Assembly (NCBI GenBank): GCA_004519485.1
Contig: CP038114.1
Span: forward strand, 509,501-573,500
DNA from: Nannochloropsis oceanica
Lineage: Eukaryota > Sar > Eustigmatophyceae > Eustigmatales > Monodopsidaceae
Direction: 5' to 3'
Length of the DNA stretch: 64,000 bases
Shown: positions 1 through 11,400 of the stretch, piece after piece
Numbering within the stretch: position 1 is the first letter of the stretch
How the letters are laid out: each line of letters begins with the position of its first letter
The notes under the pieces: model-generated
Told to the model about the DNA's origin: nothing
Seen by the model: only the letters and a program-made list of their open reading frames with translations
Databases searched by the model: none
Translations under genes and position numbers: made by a program

Positions 1-464
1 AGAGAGAGAGAGAGAGTGATACTACTACTACCTCGAGACCAGTAATAGTCTCACTGCCTGAGAATGAGTACGACGCGACAAGAACAGGTATATTGATTAG
101 AAGAATTCGAGGCAAGAACCACTCACACACATGATCATATGGAAGGGGCACTTATCCACCTTCCAACAAAGACAGGCACCCACAAAACAAAGCGAGAATT
201 AGCAAACCGATCCAGTCCGTCACACGGCACGGACAGCTCCAGCTACATAACCAGAAATACATAAGACACACACAAGACACAAAGGATAAGATTTCATAGC
301 CGTGATCATTCAACGAGGATCGTTTTCAAATTCGACAACAAGGAGACGAGTAAACAGTAGCTATCGTTCGTTTATAATTTGTTCCTATCGTCGGGGTAGC
401 ACTTCCCACTTTCTTTCTTTTCTCATCACCACCATCTCAGGCCTCCCTTCATCTCCTCCTACGT
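1..464. other. Left edge, no gene recognised
   Basis: The window opens with a short (GA)n run (1-16). Nothing in this stretch resembles a coding exon or RNA gene. It is presumably the 3' flank of the dehydrogenase gene that ends at 465. Confidence 0.5.
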
Positions 465-2068
465 CTAAACTGAGAACGATGACCCTGTGAGCTTTTCACT
501 CAGTTTCCAAAGCTTGCCCGCCGCGTCCAAATCTTCGGCCTCCTTAGTCGTCTTCTTGGGACGGCAGTCGGAGAAGTACGTCCCGCCCACCGCTGCTCCT
601 CGTTCCGCCTCGTCTTTCAGCGTTGGGCTCGCGGCCAGGTAGACCTGTGTTTGCGAGCTGTTGTAGGGGATGAGGGATTGGGAGAGGAAGAAAGATATAT
701 ATGTGTGAGAGATGCACTAATTGACAAAGTGTTGCTCACTTGGGATTAATTAAGACATCCAACCTACCCTTGCTTGGGACTCTTGGTGAAGTACCAGCCA
801 GCCAGCGCTACGGGGGCCAAGGCCACCTTTCCGACGCTGGGAATATCATCAATCAAATACCGGCCTAGTTCCGTGCGGACCACCCCAGGATGACAACATA
901 AAGCCAACACCTTTTTGTCCATGCCCTTCTCGGCCAGGCGCCGGTGCAGCTCGCGGGTGAACAGAATGTTGGCCAGTTTGCTTTGCCCATACGCCTCCCA
1001 CTTTTTGTATTCCCTGGTCAGATAGTTTGGGTCCTGCAAGTCCAAACCTCCAAAACGATGCGCTTCACTCGCCACATTCACAATCCGCGCCCCATCCCGT
1101 GTCGCCGCACCTTTAAGCAGTAAGTCAAACAGACGGTTCGTCAGGTGGAAATGCCCTAAGTGGTTCACACCCAATTGGCGCTCGAAGCCATCCTGGGTCC
1201 GCTCTAAGTTACTCACAGCCATGACCCCCGCATTGTTCACCAAAATATCGACCTTATCCACGTGCTTGTTCAACTCCGTCGCAAAACGATCGATGCTTTT
1301 CAAGTCCGACAGGTCCATCACCAAGCTCTCCACCTGTGGCGGGGCGGCATTCTTCTTTCGGCTCGCGCCTTCCACTGTAGAGGAGGGGGAAACGGCGTTC
1401 ACTATGTCCCGCACCGCCGCCTCGCCCTTCTCAGAGTTGCGGCACGCGATCAAAACACGGGCTCCTAGCGTGGCAAGGCGAATGGCAGTCTCCTTACCGA
1501 TGCCCGAATTACCCCCTGTGATGACCGCCACCTTGCCGCTCAGATCCGGTTCGTCATCGTACCGGCCCCCGTTGAAAAATTGTTTGCCAATGTAAGCCAC
1601 GGCCGCATAGCCCGCCAACTTGAAGACTCCATCCCGAGAAAAGAGATTTTTGTTGCCCGATGCAGCAAAAGTCCCATCGGTGAGGCTCTTCTTCTCGTTG
1701 CTGCTGTCCTTGCTGGCGAACAGCTCAGCCATCGACAGGAGGCGACGACGCCCGTCCGACGTATAACCATTGCGCACCTCCCGGGTACGCATCCACGAGG
1801 AAGCTATCTCGCGGCTACTCTCATCACTGCTGCTCGCCGCCCCACCCTTGCGGCCCAGCAGCAGGGAGATGTTTGGGGGCGTCATGCCTAGGCAACGCAA
1901 GGCAGAGCGGATGGGAAGGCCGATTCCGCCAGAAGTAGCCGCAGCACCCATCCTGCAACCGCCGCTGCGGATAGAAAATGCCCCTGCCTGCACCAACACA
2001 ATGCATAAGGACAGGAGGGTTAAGGGCAGGAGGTCTAGGACACGCCGGGGGAGAAGGACCTGGGGCAT
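465..2068 (-). CDS. Plastid-targeted short-chain dehydrogenase/reductase (retinol dehydrogenase / protochlorophyllide reductase-like)
   Basis: Two exons, 2068-768 and 657-465, joined at a GTAGGT donor and a CAG acceptor, give 497 residues. The NADP(H) Rossmann motif TGGNSGIG lies at about 184-191, NNAGVMA at 278-284, the catalytic Ser in VNVASEAHRF at about 330 and the catalytic YGQSK (YxxxK) at 360-364. The second exon supplies the family's C-terminal block (TQVYLAASP, YFSDCRPKK). The N-terminus is a hydrophobic signal peptide followed by QAGAF, the heterokont plastid-entry motif, so plastid import is inferred. The ~180-residue leader is longer than in usual family members. The substrate (retinal-like, lipid or chlorophyll-related) cannot be told from sequence. 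The start at 2068 is chosen because it begins the signal peptide. Confidence 0.85.
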
Positions 2069-2887
2069 GCTGGAGCTGACGTGATGAAGGGAGAGTGATG
2101 CTGCGAGAGGGAGTCTACAAGAGGCGTCGCTCGGCGTCCGAAGCTGTTTCCTGCTGTCCGAAGCTGCTTCCTATAGGCAGGGTTGTCAAATATACCAGAG
2201 GCCTTGTGTGAGTCGAGACGACAGGGTGAGGAGGAGGCTTGGAAGAATTGCATGCAAACATTTTGCTCTGACTTCGAGCAACCCCCATCCCGCCCCTTTA
2301 GCGACGATGCATCAAATTTCATGCATTTAGTGCTCCGTGGACACTCACACGTACTACCCGCATCTCCTCCACAGACAAAAAGCCTCATTTTAGTTGTTCG
2401 CTTGCGAGCGCAACTTCTCATCTAAATCAAAACTCCTCAGCAACCTCCCCACATGCGCTACAGCGCCTCCACTACAAAGTTCCCAAAGGTCGACAGCAGT
2501 GTTCTCATTAAGCCATAGCTGCTTGCGCTCACCTTAGCCGTCCTGGCCGAAAAGTAAAGTCTTAATTTCGGCACACCCTGCCTGTTGAACTCTCTATCTC
2601 TTAGTGCCCTCGATCCTGCCCAACCCTGCTTTTACGGGCAGTGTTCAAGGCGCCTTTCAGCTGCTGCCCACCGTTTTCCTTGATTTACTATCACTTTGTT
2701 TTCTTACCTTCTCATCCTTTACATCTCCTACGAATCGCCAAAGCTGCCATGGCGTAGGCATTCAATGCTGAGACACACACTAGACAACAAAGAGGAAAAA
2801 ACGACATGGGATAGTCCCAACCCACCAAGCGCTTCATCACGAGCTTGCTTTAATTCTTTCTGTGGATGTCCTCTCCTCTCCTGTTCC
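2069..2887. other. Intergenic, no supported gene
   Basis: Short antisense ORFs exist here but none has a recognisable domain. The stretch holds the 5' flank of the dehydrogenase gene and the 3' flank of the reductase remnant. Confidence 0.4.
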
Positions 2888-3612
2888 CTAGAGCTTTGCC
2901 TTCGCTGGCAACTCCCCGTATATAGGCCATAGTGCCGCTTCGTGGTCTTGTGGCCGCAGAGGGACCTTGCTCTGGCCCATTCCTCCATCCACCCCTATGA
3001 GCTTGGCCGGTAACGTAAACAGCCGCGTCCGAGAGGATGAGCTCACTTTCTTGGCGGTGCCACACCAATGGGCTAGAATCGCATGGAGGACGGAAGCGAG
3101 AAAGGCAGTGGCCATTTCGCTTGAGGATCGGTTTCATAAAGAGCAATGCAGGAATATATATTGAGCAAGAAGAATAGAAAGGAAGATTAAGCAAAAGAAG
3201 ATGGATGCATGGAGGACGAAATTTGCATAAGTATACATAACCATTATTGACAAAGCCACTTTCTGTGGAGACGATGCCGGGAGCCACGCAGTTGACCCGA
3301 ACGCCTTTACCCACCCACTCCAAGGCCATGCTCTTGGTCAGGTTCTCTACGCCAGCCCGTGCGGCGCCGCTGATTGGGGACAGGATGGAGGGTAAAGAGT
3401 GAGAAGAGGGATATCTTATCTCATGAATGCTTGTGTGGCATCGAAAATTCCTAAGGGACGCCGGAAAAGGTGAAAAAGGAACGAATGGGTCAAAAGGAGT
3501 GCGCGAAAGAGACAAGAAGGACCCACCTGTGTGCCGCTATGGGAAATTCACTCTTGCAACAACGCCGAGCGAAGATGATTCTCGCTGCGGAGCCACTGCC
3601 GCTGCTGCCTTC
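2888..3612 (-). pseudogene. PECR: Peroxisomal trans-2-enoyl-CoA reductase remnant (5'-truncated)
   Basis: Three exons of a PECR-type short-chain reductase can be read: 3612-3527 (FPIAAH block), about 3369 to 3240 (GAARAGVENLTKSMALEW, VRVNCVAPGI) and about 3125 to 2888 (VDGG, DHEAALWP). The protein ends in AKL, a peroxisomal PTS1 signal also present in animal PECR, which points to peroxisomal fatty-acid chain elongation or saturation. The N-terminal cofactor-binding half is missing: transposon sequence begins 18 bp upstream of the first exon and no matching exon is seen further right. In the last exon the conserved stretch LILSDAAVYVTGQ lies in a different frame from the blocks on either side, so two compensating frame changes are present. 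It could be a pseudogene, or a gene whose first exons were displaced by the element. Family assignment is secure; functionality is doubtful. Confidence 0.7.
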
Positions 3613-3629
3613 CTGTTAGAGCAAGCTTG

Positions 3630-3834
3630 TAGAGCGGGATGGCCTCATCGTCCCGCGAAAACGCCAGTGGCCTGATGCCGGCAGCTATCCCGTCATGCGG
3701 GGCGGGCTTATTTTGGTTATCAAAATATGATAGAAGTCGATGTCCCCATGACGGTGGCAAAACGTCTAGTGGTTAACAAACCCCCAAAAAATTAAACACA
3801 ACAAAAAACTTAAATAACTTTCTGTACAGTCCGT
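3630..3834 (+). mobile_element. Transposon end repeat, hairpin-rich (copy 1)
   Basis: About 205 bp that recurs at 25205-25412. The inner ~95 bp contains two hairpins kept in both copies: GCGGGA...TCCCGC, and CCCGTCATGCGGG. The outer ~110 bp (3724-3834) ends in CTGTACAGTCCGT and is repeated in inverted orientation at 3858-3967. It lies in or just upstream of the PECR remnant. It is interpreted as one terminus, or a small non-autonomous copy, of the element that carries the Fanzor gene. Confidence 0.7.
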
Positions 3835-3857
3835 AAGGAGGGAGGGAGGGAGGGTTG

Positions 3858-3967
3858 ACGGACTGTACAGAAAGTTATTTAAGTTTTTTTATTGTTTTTA
3901 TTTTTTAGGGGTTTATTCGCCTCTAGGCGCTTTGCCACCGGCATGGTGACATCTACTTCTATCATAG
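3858..3967 (-). mobile_element. Inverted terminal repeat facing copy 1
   Basis: The first 30 bases are a perfect reverse complement of 3805-3834 and the similarity continues for about 110 bp. The two arms are separated by 23 bp of GGGA-type sequence (3835-3857). This is read as the left end of the Fanzor-bearing element that extends to the right. Confidence 0.75.
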
Positions 3968-4170
3968 TATGTGCTAATGTATTTGAATGCTCCTTTGGGT
4001 ATGTGTCAGACAGCAAGCAAACTAATCTGATGTCGAGTGCTTCTAAAGCTGGAGGGTCTCTCCTGCCTGGGTGTCATGGATGAGACCTCTGTGGAAGAGC
4101 TCCTTCTCCCGTAGCTATACCACATATTGCACGAATATCATCAAAGCATCTAGCGGTACACTCAGAAAGA

Positions 4171-5135
4171 GTGGACAATCCCAACACGCAAGCAAAGAAG
4201 GGAGGGAATCCTGGCTATCGAGGCTGTTCAATTACTCCAGTGTCCAGTGTCAAGCGCCATTTTGTAGCGGTTGGCGACAAGGCTTTATGTAAATTACTCA
4301 AGAACGTGGTGAGTGGTAACCCGGAAGAGATACACGAGGCAGAGTGGGAGGCAGAATATCTTATCTGGTTGAGGCGTCTGAGAGGAGTGAGTAAAAATAA
4401 TTTGAGCGCGGATGTTGATCTTGTATGCACTGCATGGAACGAGACGTTTAGAGTCAGAGGCCTTTGGAATAGGCGTGTTTCATCGGCAGATTGCAACGGA
4501 TGGTGTCTCGGTGTCGGTCTACTTTAGCGAGACGAAGAAGAAAATGGAGAAGAAGCGACCGCAGAGGCGGGAAAACGCACAGTCAAGATGGAGACCCACG
4601 CATCGTCGCGATCAATCCCGGTCGTGTCAATCTGGTTACGGCACTGGACTCTCGGACCAATAAAATTAAAAAGTTGACCTGGAATGCGTACTATGATACG
4701 AGGCGGATCAACGAGTACATTTCATAGCCTGGAAGATTCCCCTCCGCGACGTAAATAATGCCTTGTCGAAGACGTCGATGAAGACCTGCTGTTCCAATCT
4801 TCGAAGTGGTTACCGTAAGCTAATTGTACAGCATTATCATTGTGGGATGCTAGGAACGAGAAGAAGCGGGCGCGCGAGAGCATGGCCGTATATCAGGGGA
4901 AGCAGAAGGTTTTGGACAGTTTCTTCTCGGGTTTGACGGGGCCAGGACAGACAAAGCCCGTCATTGCGTATGGGGCGGCAACCTTCCATCACACCGGTAA
5001 GGGAGAGACGAGTCTTCTGGTCAGGAGGGTGCTCAAAGGCGTGCAGAAAGCACTACGAGACAGTGCTTGTTCCCGAGTACCTGACGATAAATTCTCATCA
5101 TGCTTGTGGGCAACGCCTCAATCCGATTGCGAGAA
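4171..5135 (+). pseudogene. Broken Fanzor (TnpB-like RNA-guided nuclease) gene of a DNA transposon
   Basis: In order along the + strand lie the blocks typical of Fanzor proteins: SITPVSSVKRHFVAV and AWNETFRV (N-terminal part), IATDGVSVSVYF just before the nuclease domain, INPGRVNLVTALD (RuvC-I; the usual Asp of DPG is Asn here), WDARNEKKRAR, KPVIAYGAATFHHTGKGET, and HYETVLVPEYLT with CGQRLNPI (start of the zinc-ribbon region). They fall in three frames with at least four frame changes and a stop, and the RuvC-III end is absent, replaced by purine-rich low complexity from about 5130. It lies just inside the inverted terminal repeat at 3858. Known Fanzors are eukaryotic homologues of TnpB that cut DNA under guidance of an RNA from the element's end. 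This copy is dead. The assignment rests on motif recognition, not on a search. Confidence 0.75.
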
Positions 5136-5605
5136 GAGCAAGAGGAGAAGGAGCGGGAGGGGAAAGGGAAGGGGGGGGGGGGGAGGGGGAGGATGATGGA
5201 TGGAGGGGGGAGGTGCGGGGGAAGGAGAAGAAAAGAGAGGGGGGGGGAGGAGGGGGGAGGAGGAATGATTGGAAGGAGGGGAGGATGGATGGGAGGAAGA
5301 GCAGGAGCGGGAGGAAGACGGAGAGGAGGTGCACAAGCTGGAGCAGGAGCGGGAGTGGGAGAGAGGGAATATAAGGGAGCAAGAACAGCAGCAGCAGGAA
5401 GAGGGGGGGGATAGGACTGAAGAGAGAAAGGAAAAAGACAACAGGAGGAGGAGGAGGAGGAGGAACAAAAGCTGCAGAAACAGTAGTGGCAGCACTAGCA
5501 CGAGAAGCAGTAGCAGAAGGGGGAAGGGGAGGGGTAGGGGGGAGAGGAAGGGGAGGGGAGAAAAGAAAAAATCTTCAGGCGTTCGAGGAGGAGCAATGCA
5601 GTAAA

Positions 5606-5656
<51 letters not shown>

Positions 5657-5995
5657 GATAGGAGGAGTAGGGGATGGAGTAGAAAGAAAAAAAGTTGCTC
5701 GAGGAGAAGTTTGAGGAGGACTACAAGTGGCACTAGCAGCAACAGCAACGGGAGGAGGATGAGGTGTGGGAGCAAGAAGAGGAGGAGGTGTGGGAGCAGG
5801 AAGAGGAGGAGGTGTGGGAGGTGTGGGAGGTGTTGGAGGTATGGGAGAAGGAGCAGGAGCGGGAGAGAGGGGAGGGAGGGGAGGACGAATGGGAGGTAGA
5901 GAATGGGAGGTAGAGGATGGGTGGAAGGGGAAGAAGCTGCAGCAGCAGGAAGTGGAGGAGGAGAAGGAGGAGGGGGAGAGGAGGAGGGGGAATGA
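5136..5995. repeat. Purine-rich low-complexity tract with (AGC)n
   Basis: GGA/GAA-rich sequence, with an (AGC)n microsatellite at about 5606-5656. It gives long but compositionally trivial ORFs on both strands (Ser/Pro/Leu or Arg/Glu/Gly only). No coding evidence. Confidence 0.8.
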
Positions 5996-7182
5996 GATTT
6001 TACGTGCGGGCCATCCGAGGACTTTTTTAATGTGAAACCTGTAAGTACCTCGTATCTCGAGATGGCAACGGGGCACGCAACATCCTGCGGGTGTATAGGA
6101 GTACGGTCCGTGGAGAAGATCCTCTCCATGATCTCCGGTCTGGTCAAGTGATGCAGACGCTGAATAAGTTGCCTCCCCTGTGACCTCCTCTTTCTCTTCC
6201 CCCCCCTCCTTCTAGCCCTGTATGGGCCATCGAAGGACTTTGCGGGTGAAAGCCCTGAGAAAGTCACCTACAAGTCGGAGGAATAAGGGAAGAGTATGCA
6301 ACACTTTATTGTTGGAAGGCTTTCCCCCATTCCTCGTATGTAATCCTGTGACGTGGCGGACTTGTGTAAACACTTGTGGTTGAACGCGATACTTAGGATT
6401 GTAGGAAACTACAAGAAAGAACGTTGCCATTTGCCATTTTTGGGAAGATCTGCGACCTTAAACGACGCTATCTTCTTGCTTTTGTCTTACCCTCCCTTTC
6501 TCCCCCTCAACATTTTTCCTCATCGAAGCCGTCCCCCGCATCGAATAAATGAAGTGCTTGTGAATAGGTCATAATGTACGCATAAAATTATACCGGGACG
6601 TGCCGAGCCAGCTTGTTTCCTGGTCTGAGACCCATTCACGCCACGATAACGAACAATCTCCCTCATGGCAATGCAATGAATGGGCAATCAAGTGTTGGGT
6701 GAGGGCCATGGCATTCATTTGCCCTCAAGCACATGGTGAAGCAGCGCCTCATTTCCGCACGTAAGGCTGCATTTGCAACAAAAAGCCGATAATCTCGTAC
6801 GCCGACCCTCCATATCTTCTGTGACTTTGCTCTACTTGACCGCATGCGTGCACTACTCAGGAGCAGGGCAGACCCGAACTAAGAGACGCATTCTGGAACT
6901 GAAGTTGAGAGCACACATTGAATGAGGACACTAACTAAGAAGAGATACATTCTGGAACAGAAGTTGAGAGCAGACATTGAATGAGGGCACTCTCGTTCCA
7001 AAACGATATGAGATGTATCAGGTCGAGAAGACGAGCATCGACCGCAAAAAAAGAGCAAAGACATAATCCAACGCCACAACCGTTCATCTCCCCCCCCCCC
7101 CCCCGCACACCTGTCTTCTTACCCTTGGTTTGATAATGTTACAAGTTCTTTGATCATCTATTCTCCATTCCCTCATTTTGAT
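5996..7182. other. Intergenic; two small direct repeats
   Basis: A segment of ~25 bp around 'GGGCCATC-GAGGACTTT' occurs near 6006 and 6221 in the same orientation. A ~57-bp unit is repeated in tandem at 6877-6932 and 6933-6991 with several mismatches. A C-run lies at about 7088-7104. I recognise no gene. Confidence 0.5.
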
Positions 7183-8100
7183 CTATCGTGGTATCTCCCC
7201 GCTAATCCCCTCTTGTCCATTCCCATTTCCCCCTTCCTTCAAACCAAGCACTGCTTTAAGCCCCTCCAGTACTTTCAGAGCAATCGGCACCACATGCTGC
7301 GTCATACCCTGCAGCTCCCGTGCAGGAAACCCCCCTCCTGCCCCTTTGTGAATACCACAAACATGCCCTGTTTCATCCACTGCCACTGTCACTCGCCCTT
7401 TTACCCCTCCCTCCGCTTCCTCGTCCGCAGCCGTGTCGACTACCAAAAAGTTGCCAATGCGATTGAGAGAGATGCAGATGGGGAGATTCTTGATGGGCAG
7501 GCCAATGGCTTCCGTGATGTCCGTGGATGACAATTCGAAGTCTTCGATGGGGTCATTGGCTGCGTCGAGTCCGCCTGATATGGCATCGATTTTGGGAAGG
7601 CGCGCCGTTCGTAGGGCAGCATAGGCGGCGAAGGAGATGGTGTCAAGCAAATTACCTTGTCCTTCTAATATCAAGACATCGAGGTATACTGTCCAGCTAA
7701 ACCTTCCTGGAGTAATGCATAGCGCTTCCATGTCCAGGGCTTCTGCCCGTATTAGGAATGTCTCAAATGCCTTGGTCAAGTCGGCGTTGAGGTCCTCCCC
7801 GTCCCGGGCCGTCTCGCGGTGCAGCAACGCCAAAGGGGAGACTTCGATATTCACTTCCAGCTTGCCTCGCTTGGGGTGTTCGTGCGACGGCTGGGAGAGC
7901 TCAGCTTTGACGACGGCAAGGACCTCAGTGGCCCCTTGCCCGAGGATGACGCGTGCAGAGCCATTGGCCGATGGGTGCACGTCCACAGCTACGCTGATTT
8001 CCCGGTAGTCGATGCGACGGCGGCCGTCGGCGCGAACGTCCTGTGCTACCCCTGCTTCGATGAAGTCTAGCTCTGTGCGAGATCGGGCCAAGGAAAGCAT
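7183..8100 (-). CDS. RRP42: Exosome complex component RRP42 (RNase PH-like)
   Basis: Single exon, 305 residues from the Met at 8100. A further in-frame ATG at 8205 would add a proline-rich 35-residue leader; the family normally begins near the chosen Met and is about 290 residues long. Family blocks are VRADGRR and DYREI at the N-terminus, ARVILGQG, LCITPGRFSWTVYLDVL, GNLLDTISFAAYAALRTARLP and NLPICISLNRIGN. RRP42 is a non-catalytic ring subunit of the nuclear and cytoplasmic exosome, which matures 5.8S rRNA and degrades RNA 3'-5'. The family lacks the phosphorolytic active site, consistent with a structural role. The gene is divergent from NOL9. Confidence 0.88.
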   Translation of the reverse strand: MLSLARSRTELDFIEAGVAQDVRADGRRRIDYREISVAVDVHPSANGSARVILGQGATEVLAVVKAELSQPSHEHPKRGKLEVNIEVSPLALLHRETARDGEDLNADLTKAFETFLIRAEALDMEALCITPGRFSWTVYLDVLILEGQGNLLDTISFAAYAALRTARLPKIDAISGGLDAANDPIEDFELSSTDITEAIGLPIKNLPICISLNRIGNFLVVDTAADEEAEGGVKGRVTVAVDETGHVCGIHKGAGGGFPARELQGMTQHVVPIALKVLEGLKAVLGLKEGGNGNGQEGISGEIPR

Positions 8101-8425
8101 ATTGCAGGAGGTTTTGCGCTGTGGGGGTGGTGGGAGTCGGAGGCAAGAGGGGTGGGGAGGTCGTGAGAGGGGGGTTGGTAGGGGTTGTGAAGCAAAGAAA
8201 GACATGAAAGGGACGACAAGAGTTGCAAGAATTTTAGCTGCTGGTAAACCTTCTGAAGATTACTCTGCTCTTGTGGTTGCGGTGGTGAGTTAATCGATTT
8301 GTTTCCCACCTTCATTCATCAATGCTAAAGAGGATTCTCGCTGCCCGATTCCATTCCTCTTCTCTCCTTCGTACTTACCCAGCCGCTCGACCACATTTTC
8401 CACACTACACCATCTAAGGACAGAC
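8101..8425. promoter_or_regulatory. Divergent promoter region between RRP42 and NOL9
   Basis: The 325 bp between the two start codons must hold both promoters. I see no clear TATA box. A polypyrimidine run lies just before the NOL9 ATG. The assignment comes from gene orientation only. Confidence 0.45.
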
Positions 8426-11400
8426 ATGCCACGACGGAGACGAAAGCGATCCCGGTCATGCAGCGTGGGCAGCAACAGCGGCGGCACATCGGCGGGTAAG
8501 CGAGGTGGGCGTAGCAAACGGAGCAGTAAGGAGCAGGAGATCAAGCGGCATGAGGAGGAGGAGGAGGAGGAGGAGGAGGACGACGACGACGAGGAGGAGA
8601 AAATGGAAGACGATGAGAGCTGCCAAATCATAAATGAGGACGAGGATGAGGACGGGAACGTAGAGGAGGAAGAGGGGGCAGTCCAAAAAGCAGTGGAATC
8701 GACAGCTGCAGCTGCACCAGGTCTGTCACCAACACCAGTTCTGGGTCATACTCCCTCTTACAAGCGACTTCGGTCATGGCGAGACCCCGAGAAGAAGCCA
8801 CAAGGCGGCATGTTCCTGGGCATGGAGGTATGTCCTGATAGAGCAGGCTGTCCCTCCCTCCCTCTCTCCCTCCCTCTCTCCCTCCCTCCCTCCCTCCCTC
8901 CCTCCCCTTCCTCCTCCACCCCCCCCCTCATCTGTGTCCCATTTTATTCAAACAGGCCGGTGAATCCTGCTGCTTGGTGGGCAGCATGGGGATCCATGTG
9001 CTGAGAGGGGAGGTCGATATTCTGGGGCACGCGTTACGAGCGCCAATGACAGGGCCTGTGCCCATGCACTCACCCAAGTGGATGTCTTCCCTCGTCATCA
9101 CTGCCTCCTCCTCATCGTCTTCCTCGTCACCTGAGAACAGCAGCAATATCAATTTTCTTCCCTCCTCGCTTGCCTCCTCCTCTCTTCCCGTCCTCCTCCA
9201 TCTCACCCCTGTCTCAACTTCCATCTGCCGCTTACCTCGCTTCTTGACGGCCTACGACGATGCTGAGGCCCTGTGGGCACGTCACAGCCCTCCTCCTCCT
9301 TCCCCTCCTCCTCTATCTCCTGCTCCCCCTCCCCCATTCGAAAGTGGAAAGGACGCGAAGCAAGATAGAGAAGAGGAGCAGCACCAGCATCAGGACGAGG
9401 ATAATGATGGGTCGGTAATTTTGCACCTACCCGGAGCCATTGTGATGGAGGAAAGGGTCTTAGTGGAGTGCTTGGGCTTGCGGCCCTTGCACATCCCGCA
9501 ATCCTGGAAAAATACGGCGGATGAGGTGCGTTTTGGTTCTTCCCTCCCTCCCTCCCTCCCTCCCTTCCTTCCTCCCTCCCTCCCGCCCTTCTTTTTGGCG
9601 CATTTACCTTTTCATCCCAGCTCAAACACTCTCCACCTCTCCCCCCGTCCCACCCTCCGTCCCTCCTTCCTTCCCTCCCTCCACCCAGATCATCTCTTTG
9701 CAGGCCACTGCTCAGGGAACCTCCAGCCCAGCCACCGCCACCACCAACGGCAGCAGCAGCAACAGGAGTAATAGCAGCAACAACAACAGAAGTAGCAAGG
9801 GGAAAGAAATGCTAAAGAAAGAAGCACAGAGGGAGGGAGGGAGGGAGTGTGGGCTCGTCATCGCGATTTGTGGCGGGAAAGGCACGGGTAAATCCACTTT
9901 TGGCCGCTACCTCGCCCATCGTTTCCTGGCCTCCCTCCCTCCCGCCCTCCCTCCCTCCCTTCCTCCTTCCGTCGCCTACCTCGACTGTGACGTCGGCCAG
10001 CCGGAGTTGACTCCCTCAGGGCTCGTCTCCCTCTCCCTGCTCTCTAACTCCCTCCCTCCCACCACCTTTCCCCTCCTTGGCCCCCCCCACACCCACTGCT
10101 CCTTCCCGTCCTCCCTCCCGCCCTCCCTCCCCCCCTCCCTCCCCCTCCTCTCCTTCTTCCTCGGGGACATCACCCCCCGCCATGACCCCTCCCTCTTCGT
10201 CCGGGCCGTGCGCGAGCTGAAAGCGAAGCATCTCACCCTCCCTCCCTCCCTCCCCCTCCTCGTCAACATGGATGGGTGGGTTCGGGGGCTGGGGCTTGAG
10301 CTTATGCGGATGCTCCTCTGCGATCTCCTGGCGCCGGATGTGGTGGTCAAGATGGAGGTGAGGAGGGGAAAGGAGACAGGGGGGGCAGGAGGGAGGCAGG
10401 GACGGAGAGTAGGAAGGGAGGAAAGAAAGGAAAGAGGGAGGGTAGCTTTCGTGATGCCGCGGACAATCGAGTAAAGGCCTTTTACCCACCTGCTTCTCCT
10501 TCCCTCCGTTTTTTGCCCTCCCTCTCTCCCTCCCTCCCTCCTTTCCTTCCTTCCTCTAGGGCTCGTCGAAGGCCGCTGGTTTTGCTCTTCCTGCGCCCCT
10601 TCCTTCTCACACCCGTGTGCTTGCAGTAGAAGCCGCGCTGCTGAAGGAGGGGGGGAGGGAGGGAAGGAGGGAGGGAGGGAGAGGAGGAGGAGGGGGGGGA
10701 GCAGTAGCACAAGACACACGGACCCTGCGGTTGTTATCTTATTTTCTTGCGGGAATGCGGGAGGAGGAGGAGGAGGAGGAGGAGGAGGAGGAGGAGGAGA
10801 GGGAAGAGGTAGAGGGGGAGGGGGAGACAGGGAGAGAAGGAGCAAGGGATGGAGGGGGGGGAAGAGGCGGAGGGAGGGCGGGAGGGCGGTTCGAAGGGGT
10901 GAAGCAACGCAATGGCGCCGTGTTGGATCCACAAGGCAAGGTGGCAGAGGCACTTGCCGGGATGGTACGCCCCCCTTCCCTCCTTCCCTTCCTCCCTTCC
11001 TCCTTCCTTCCGTCCCTCCCACTCTCCCCCAATGCCCATCCATCCAGATGCCAACGACTGCACCCTCCCTCCCTCCCTCCCTCCCTCCCTCCCTCCCTCC
11101 CACAGGTGCCCTATCGCATCCCTCTTTCCCGCCTCACCGTTGGTGTACTCCAGGACGAGGTTCCACCCCACGAAACCCTCCGAGTCCTCAACGCCTCCCT
11201 CGTCGGCCTGCACACCTTCCCTTCTTCCCTCCCTCCCTCCCTCCCTCCCTCCATCCATCCCTCCCTCCCCAGCATTGTCCACCGTGACCCGTCCACTGGC
11301 CTCGCCATCCTCCTTCCTTCCTCTTCCCCTCCCTCCCTCCCCTCCTCCCTCCCCCCTTGCCTCGGCCTGGGCATTTGCCGGAGTCTCGGCCCTCCCCCCT

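Noticed and set aside
5098-6076. Long Ser/Pro/Leu and Arg/Glu/Gly ORFs
   Set aside because: Purely compositional, all frames open because the tract is purine-rich; no domain.
8101-8205. 35-residue N-terminal extension of RRP42
   Set aside because: Possible but proline-rich and absent from the family; the Met at 8100 fits the usual length.
9976-11103. 375-codon minus-strand ORF opposite NOL9
   Set aside because: It consists of GREG/LPPS-type translations of GGGA tracts and of the antisense of conserved kinase exons; no independent motif.
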